A stretch of DNA of 37,231 bases from Planctomycetota bacterium. Its GTDB lineage: Bacteria; Planctomycetota; Phycisphaerae; FEN-1346. A program made the translations under genes and the position numbers. The notes below the pieces were generated by a model, which was not told the origin of the DNA, searched no databases, and was given only the letters and a program-made list of their open reading frames with translations. The stretch is taken from positions 1 to 37,231 of the forward strand of contig JAUVZF010000038.1 of the NCBI GenBank assembly GCA_030602705.1, given 5' to 3'. How positions within the stretch are numbered: the stretch's first letter is position 1; every line of letters begins with the position of its first letter. This document shows positions 33,685 through 37,231 of this stretch, piece after piece.

Positions 33685-34761
33685 ATGACCTACAAAGTCG
33701 AACTCGACATCTACAACGGGCCGATGGACCTCCTGCTCTACCTCATCCGGCGCGACGAGGTCGAGATTACGGACCTTCCCGTCGCCCGCATCGCCGACCA
33801 GTACATCGAGTACCTCGACGTGCTCAAGACCCTCGACATCGAACTGGCCGGCGAGTTCGTGGTCATGGCGGCCACGCTGCTCGAACTCAAGAGCCGCGCC
33901 CTGCTGCCGCGCCCCCCCGAACTCGAAGACGAAGACGAAGGCGAGACCGAGGACCCGCGCGAAACGCTTATCCGCCAACTCATCGAGTACCGCCGCTTCA
34001 AACAAGCCGGCGGGTTCCTCGGCGACCGCGGCCGCGAGATGGCTCGCCGGTTCCCCAGGCAGATCGACCCGCACCTTCTCGAAGACCTCGAAGCCGGGGC
34101 CGAAGACACACCGCCCGAAGACCTCCTCCAAGGCACCGAAGTCTGGGACCTCATCAGCGCCTTCAGCAAGGTCATGCGGACGCTGGGCTACTCGCGACCG
34201 CGAGAGGTCGTCTACAACGACACGCCGGTCGAGGAGGCGGCCACCGAACTCATCGAGCGGCTCGAAACCCGGAAGTCGCTCCTCTTTGCCGACCTGTTTG
34301 CCGGCGGCCGCAGCCTCAACTACTGCATCGCCATGTTCCTGGCCGTCCTGGAACTCGTTCGCCGGCGGCGTATCGGCGCCGAGCAGGCGGCGGACTTCAT
34401 GGACCTGAGAGTTTACCTGCGCGATCCGTCCACCGAAGAACCCGCCAAGAAGCGGCGGCCGCGGGGCGCTGGGGCGTCGCGCGACGCCCTCAAACGCAAG
34501 CACCCGCGGCGGCCCTCCGCCCAACAGGTCGGCAACGTCCGCCGCATGATGGAGGAGGTCCAACTCGAAAAGACCGAGTTCGACAAGGCCCTCGACGCGA
34601 TCGACGTCCCCGAGGTCGAGCCGTTTCACCCCATCTATTCCGACGCCGAACTCATGGGCCGACCCGACGAACCCGAAAGCGACGATGCGGCCGAACCGGA
34701 AACGCCCGAGCCCGCCGACGACGGCCGCCAGCCCGCGGAAGATGGCGGCGGGCCGACATGA
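33685..34761 (+). CDS. scpA: segregation and condensation protein A (kleisin)
   Basis: ScpA is the kleisin that bridges the SMC heads in the chromosome-condensing complex. The 358-residue product begins YKVELDIYNGPMDLLLYLI and continues with ITDLPVARIADQYIEYLDVL and FVVMAATLLELKSRALLP, all signatures of the N-terminal kleisin domain. The ATG at 33685 is chosen because the family always starts just before this; the upstream open frame is antisense or shadow of trpS. The C-terminal third (after about 255) has an unusual basic segment (KKRRPRGAGASRDALKRKH) and an acidic, proline-rich tail that probably is disordered. ScpB, the usual partner, does not follow directly: the next gene is nrdJ after a repeat element. 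Confidence 0.92.
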   Translation: MTYKVELDIYNGPMDLLLYLIRRDEVEITDLPVARIADQYIEYLDVLKTLDIELAGEFVVMAATLLELKSRALLPRPPELEDEDEGETEDPRETLIRQLIEYRRFKQAGGFLGDRGREMARRFPRQIDPHLLEDLEAGAEDTPPEDLLQGTEVWDLISAFSKVMRTLGYSRPREVVYNDTPVEEAATELIERLETRKSLLFADLFAGGRSLNYCIAMFLAVLELVRRRRIGAEQAADFMDLRVYLRDPSTEEPAKKRRPRGAGASRDALKRKHPRRPSAQQVGNVRRMMEEVQLEKTEFDKALDAIDVPEVEPFHPIYSDAELMGRPDEPESDDAAEPETPEPADDGRQPAEDGGGPT

Positions 34762-34836
34762 CTTTTGCGCGGTGGGTCTCCGGACCCACCGTATCTCGCG
34801 CGGCACAAGATGTGGCTGGCGCCCTGCCGGCCCTGA

Positions 34837-34842
34837 TATAAT
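34837..34842 (+). promoter_or_regulatory. putative -10 element of nrdJ
   Basis: A perfect TATAAT, with only weak -35 likeness upstream (TGGCTG region). If used, transcription starts near 34849 and the roughly 206-nt leader would contain the whole palindromic element at 34858-35021. Confidence 0.35.
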
Positions 34843-34857
34843 GAATTCGCCGGAGGC

Positions 34858-35021
34858 ACCTGTTTAGCATGCTCTCGAAGCGATGTCATTTCGACCGAGG
34901 CCGTACGGCCGAGCGGAGCGCTGTACCCCGAGTGCCCGCAGGCAATCTCGTCGTCCGGACACGGATAACAGCGAGATTCCTCGACTCGCTTCGCTCGCTC
35001 GGAATGACACGCTAAACACGT
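34858..35021. repeat. 164-bp palindromic MITE-like element in front of nrdJ
   Basis: The ends are inverted repeats, ACCTGTTTAGC on the left and GCTAAACACGT on the right (10 of 11 complementary). The right end plus flank (ACGCTAAACACGTAC) is an exact inverted copy of the outer end of the element at 8627. Inside, TGTCATTTCGACCGAGGCCG and CGCTCGGAATGACA form long partly complementary arms, with further GAG/CGA-rich palindromes. No coding capacity. Confidence 0.65.
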
Positions 35022-35054
35022 ACCGCCGCAGGCACGGAGAGTCAGGGGTCAATC

Positions 35055-36866
35055 ATGAAGTTGAAGTTCCCGGTCATCGACGCCGACGTTCCCGAGACGA
35101 TCGACCTGACGGAAAACGCACGACTCGTCCTGGAGAAGCGTTACCTGAAGAAGGACGATCGCGGCTCCCCCATCGAGTCGCCCGAAGACATGTTCCGCCG
35201 GGTGGCGGCCAACGTGGCCCAGGCCGAGATGACGTGGGGCAATCCGCGCCTGGTCCGTTTGGCGGAGGAAGAGTTCTACGGCATGATGGCCCGGATGGAG
35301 TTCCTGCCGAACTCGCCGACGCTGATGAACGCCGGACGCCGCCTGCAGCAACTCGCCGCCTGCTTCGTCCTGCCCGTGCCCGACGACATCGAGAAAATCT
35401 TCGACGCCATCAAGCACGCCGCCGTCATCCACAAATCGGGCGGTGGGACCGGCTTTTCCTTCAGCCGCATTCGACCCGTCGACGACCTCGTCGAGTCGAG
35501 CCGCGGCCGCGCCTCGGGCCCCATCTCATTCATGAAAGTCTTCAACTACGCCACCGGCGCCATCAACCAGGGCGGCTTCCGACGCGGCGCGAACATGGGC
35601 GTGCTGCGGTGCGACCATCCCGACGTCCAGGCCTTCGCCTGCGCCAAACACGACGAAGGCGAACTCGAGAACTTCAACATCTCCGTCGCCTGCACCCGCC
35701 GCTTCATGGACGCCCTGCGCAACGGCAAGTCGTTCGACCTCGTCAACCCTCACGGCGGCCGCATCGTCAGGCGCGAGCCGGCCCGCAAAATCTGGGAGAC
35801 CATGGCCGAGCAGGCACACGCGGGCGGCGATCCCGGCGCCGTCTTCCTCGACCGCATCAACGACGACAACCCCACCCCCCGCATCGGACGCATCGAATGC
35901 ACCAACCCCTGCGGCGAGCAGCCCCTCCTGCCCTACGAGGCCTGCAACCTGGGCTCCGTCAACCTCGCCAAGGTCCTCGACAACGGCCGCATCAACTGGG
36001 ACCACCTCGGGGCCATCGTACGCCAGGCCGTCCGGTTCCTCGACGACTGCATCCAGATGAGCCGCTACCCCCTGCCACAGATTGCCGAGATGGTCATGGG
36101 CAACCGCAAGATCGGCCTCGGCGTGATGGGCTTTGCAGATATGCTGCTGCGTCTGGGCGTGCGCTACGATTCGGCCAAGGCGCTGGAGACCGCCCGCGAC
36201 GTCATGAACTTCGTCCGTAACGAGGCCGACCGCGCCAGCGCGGCCCTCGCGAATGACCGCGGCCCGTTTCCGAACATCCGCGGCAGCATCTACGACCGGC
36301 CCGAGTGCCCCGCCTACCGAAACGCCTGCCGCACGACGGTCGCCCCCACCGGCACCCTCTCGATCATCGCGGGGTGCTCCTCCGGCATCGAACCGATCTT
36401 CGCCCTGGCAATGGAGCGCCACGTGCTGGACGGCGCGCGGCTGTTCGAGGTCCACCCCATCTTCGAGGAGGTTGCGCGGCAGCGCCGCTTCTGGTCGCGG
36501 GCCCTCATCGACCGCGTCGCGAGAGCCCGGTCGCTGTCCGAGGTCAAGGGCGTCCCGAAGAACGTGGCCGCCCTGTTCGTCACGGCCCACGAGATCGCCC
36601 CGAAGTGGCACGTCGAGATTCAGGCAGCGTTCCAGAAACACGTCGATAACGCCGTCTCGAAGACCGTGAACCTGCCGCACGAGGCAACCGTCGAAGACGT
36701 GGCCGACGTCTACTGGATGGCCTACGAGATGGGCTGCAAAGGCATCACCGTCTATCGCGACCGCAGCCGCACCGAACAGGTCCTCGTGCGGCCGGCCGTG
36801 CCCGGCACGGAACTCGAACCCACGCCCCTCTCCTGCAACCGTCCGGAACTGTGCGGGGGAATCTAA
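35055..36866 (+). CDS. nrdJ: class II adenosylcobalamin-dependent ribonucleoside-diphosphate reductase
   Basis: NrdJ makes deoxyribonucleotides with an adenosylcobalamin radical and needs no oxygen. The 603-residue product has FLPNSPTLMNAGRRLQQLAACF, the substrate-loop SGGGTGFSFSRIRP, the active-site CTNPCGEQPLLPYEACNLGS (catalytic NPCGE Cys about 286) and APTGTLSIIAGCSSGIEPIF. It ends MGCKGITVYRDRSRTEQVL and then SCNRPELCGGI, giving Cys594 and Cys600, probably the mobile C-terminal thiol pair that re-reduces the active site. It lacks the zinc-ribbon-like tail (CPECG-type) often found in this family. No ATP-cone domain is seen at the N terminus. A GGGGTC stretch lies about seven bases before the ATG. 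Confidence 0.95.
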   Translation: MKLKFPVIDADVPETIDLTENARLVLEKRYLKKDDRGSPIESPEDMFRRVAANVAQAEMTWGNPRLVRLAEEEFYGMMARMEFLPNSPTLMNAGRRLQQLAACFVLPVPDDIEKIFDAIKHAAVIHKSGGGTGFSFSRIRPVDDLVESSRGRASGPISFMKVFNYATGAINQGGFRRGANMGVLRCDHPDVQAFACAKHDEGELENFNISVACTRRFMDALRNGKSFDLVNPHGGRIVRREPARKIWETMAEQAHAGGDPGAVFLDRINDDNPTPRIGRIECTNPCGEQPLLPYEACNLGSVNLAKVLDNGRINWDHLGAIVRQAVRFLDDCIQMSRYPLPQIAEMVMGNRKIGLGVMGFADMLLRLGVRYDSAKALETARDVMNFVRNEADRASAALANDRGPFPNIRGSIYDRPECPAYRNACRTTVAPTGTLSIIAGCSSGIEPIFALAMERHVLDGARLFEVHPIFEEVARQRRFWSRALIDRVARARSLSEVKGVPKNVAALFVTAHEIAPKWHVEIQAAFQKHVDNAVSKTVNLPHEATVEDVADVYWMAYEMGCKGITVYRDRSRTEQVLVRPAVPGTELEPTPLSCNRPELCGGI

Positions 36867-36927
36867 GCCCCACAACGCTACGTTCCGCCAGGCGGCCTTC
36901 GGCATACGCCCCCGATCAGGTCACACG

Positions 36928-36956
36928 TTGACAGCCCTCGACGGCGGCCGTACAAT
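36928..36956 (+). promoter_or_regulatory. near-consensus promoter of the S49 peptidase gene
   Basis: TTGACA (36928-36933), a 17-bp spacer and TACAAT (36951-36956). The expected transcription start falls at 36963-36964, on or next to the ATG, so the mRNA would have no leader. Confidence 0.6.
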
Positions 36957-36963
36957 CCCGGAC

Positions 36964-37231
36964 ATGAAACGACCAATGATCGTGCTGATCGTGGCGGCCG
37001 GTATGCTGGCCGCCGGTGGCTGCCGCAGGAACATGGGCCTGTTGATAAGACCCGTCGCCCTCAGCGAGGAACTCGAGGAGACGGTCATCCACGCCGACCC
37101 GGGCCTGTTCGTGAGCGACAAGATCGCCCTCGTGGACGTGGACGGGCTCCTCTTCAACCAGCGCGGCGGCGGGATGTTCGGCTCCGGCGAGAACGCCGTC
37201 AGCCTGTTCGTCGAGAAACTCGACAAGGCCG
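36964..37231 (+). CDS. S49 (SppA-like) peptidase lipoprotein, 3' end cut off by the window
   Basis: The visible 89 codons start MKRPMIVLIVAAGMLAAGGC, a lipoprotein signal with a lipobox (AAGGC, Cys at residue 20). They continue through VSDKIALVDVDGLLFNQ and GSGENAVSLFVEKLDKA. The stretch IALVDVDG...GENAVSLFVEKLDKA is the N-terminal strand and helix of SppA-type signal-peptide peptidases of planctomycetes, which hydrolyse membrane peptides with a Ser-Lys dyad; the catalytic part lies beyond the window. There is no ribosome-binding site before the ATG, in agreement with a leaderless transcript. Assignment rests on this short stretch only. Confidence 0.6.
   Translation, partial: MKRPMIVLIVAAGMLAAGGCRRNMGLLIRPVALSEELEETVIHADPGLFVSDKIALVDVDGLLFNQRGGGMFGSGENAVSLFVEKLDKA

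Noticed and set aside
34843..35054. Cobalamin riboswitch before nrdJ
   Set aside because: No B12-box sequence is visible; the space is filled by the palindromic element.

Overview
The window reads as a chromosomal piece of a GC-rich, Gram-negative-type planctomycete (Planctomycetota). Support: a KDO8P synthase (LPS-type sugar), the exported PQQ-propeller protein with the WPRFRGPNG opening, the HzsA-like/FGE-sulfatase multidomain protein followed by an exported enolase-superfamily enzyme and a Tat-exported FAD oxidoreductase, a class II B12-dependent ribonucleotide reductase, and dispersed palindromic repeats. The phylum is an inference from gene families; no rRNA is present.

Layout. 1-8.56 kb: mostly housekeeping genes: the 3' part of kdsA, a stand-alone GGQ release-factor-like protein (minus), mutS2, a small secreted protein of unknown function, a nitroreductase (minus), topA and a translationally coupled PhnP-like metallo-hydrolase. 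8.6-12.1 kb: a palindromic repeat element, then a minus-strand pair encoding a 16-repeat TPR lipoprotein and an exported PQQ-type beta-propeller protein. 12.5-31.5 kb: a segment bounded by a 23-bp direct repeat of the tRNA-Val(UAC) 3' end, with tyrosine-recombinase tail remnants near both ends. Inside it are an OPT-family transporter, a complete glycine cleavage operon with lipoate transfer (gcvT-gcvH-gcvPA-gcvPB-lipB, minus strand), and a divergent plus-strand cluster of four exported proteins: an HzsA-like di-heme protein fused to an FGE-sulfatase domain, a glycoside-hydrolase-like protein, an acid-sugar-dehydratase-like enolase-superfamily protein and an FAD-dependent oxidoreductase. 31.5-37.2 kb: tRNA-Val, a tandem palindromic repeat, an M50-family site-2 protease homologue, trpS with cysteines of the iron-sulfur TrpRS type, scpA, a palindromic repeat in the leader of a class II nrdJ, and the 5' end of an S49-type lipoprotein peptidase gene.

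How it fits together. GcvT, GcvH, GcvPA and GcvPB form the glycine cleavage complex, and LipB supplies the octanoyl group that becomes GcvH's lipoyl arm. The gcv promoter region holds an attenuator-like arrangement of mutually exclusive stems. The four-gene exported cluster at 20.9-31.0 kb is the most novel part. It looks like an extracytoplasmic pathway for a sugar or sugar acid, with polysaccharide handling, dehydration, FAD-linked oxidation and c-type haem electron transfer, but neither substrate nor reaction can be read from sequence.

Limits: everything here is read by eye. Family names rest on recognised motifs, and repeat and promoter calls are exact string matches without statistics.
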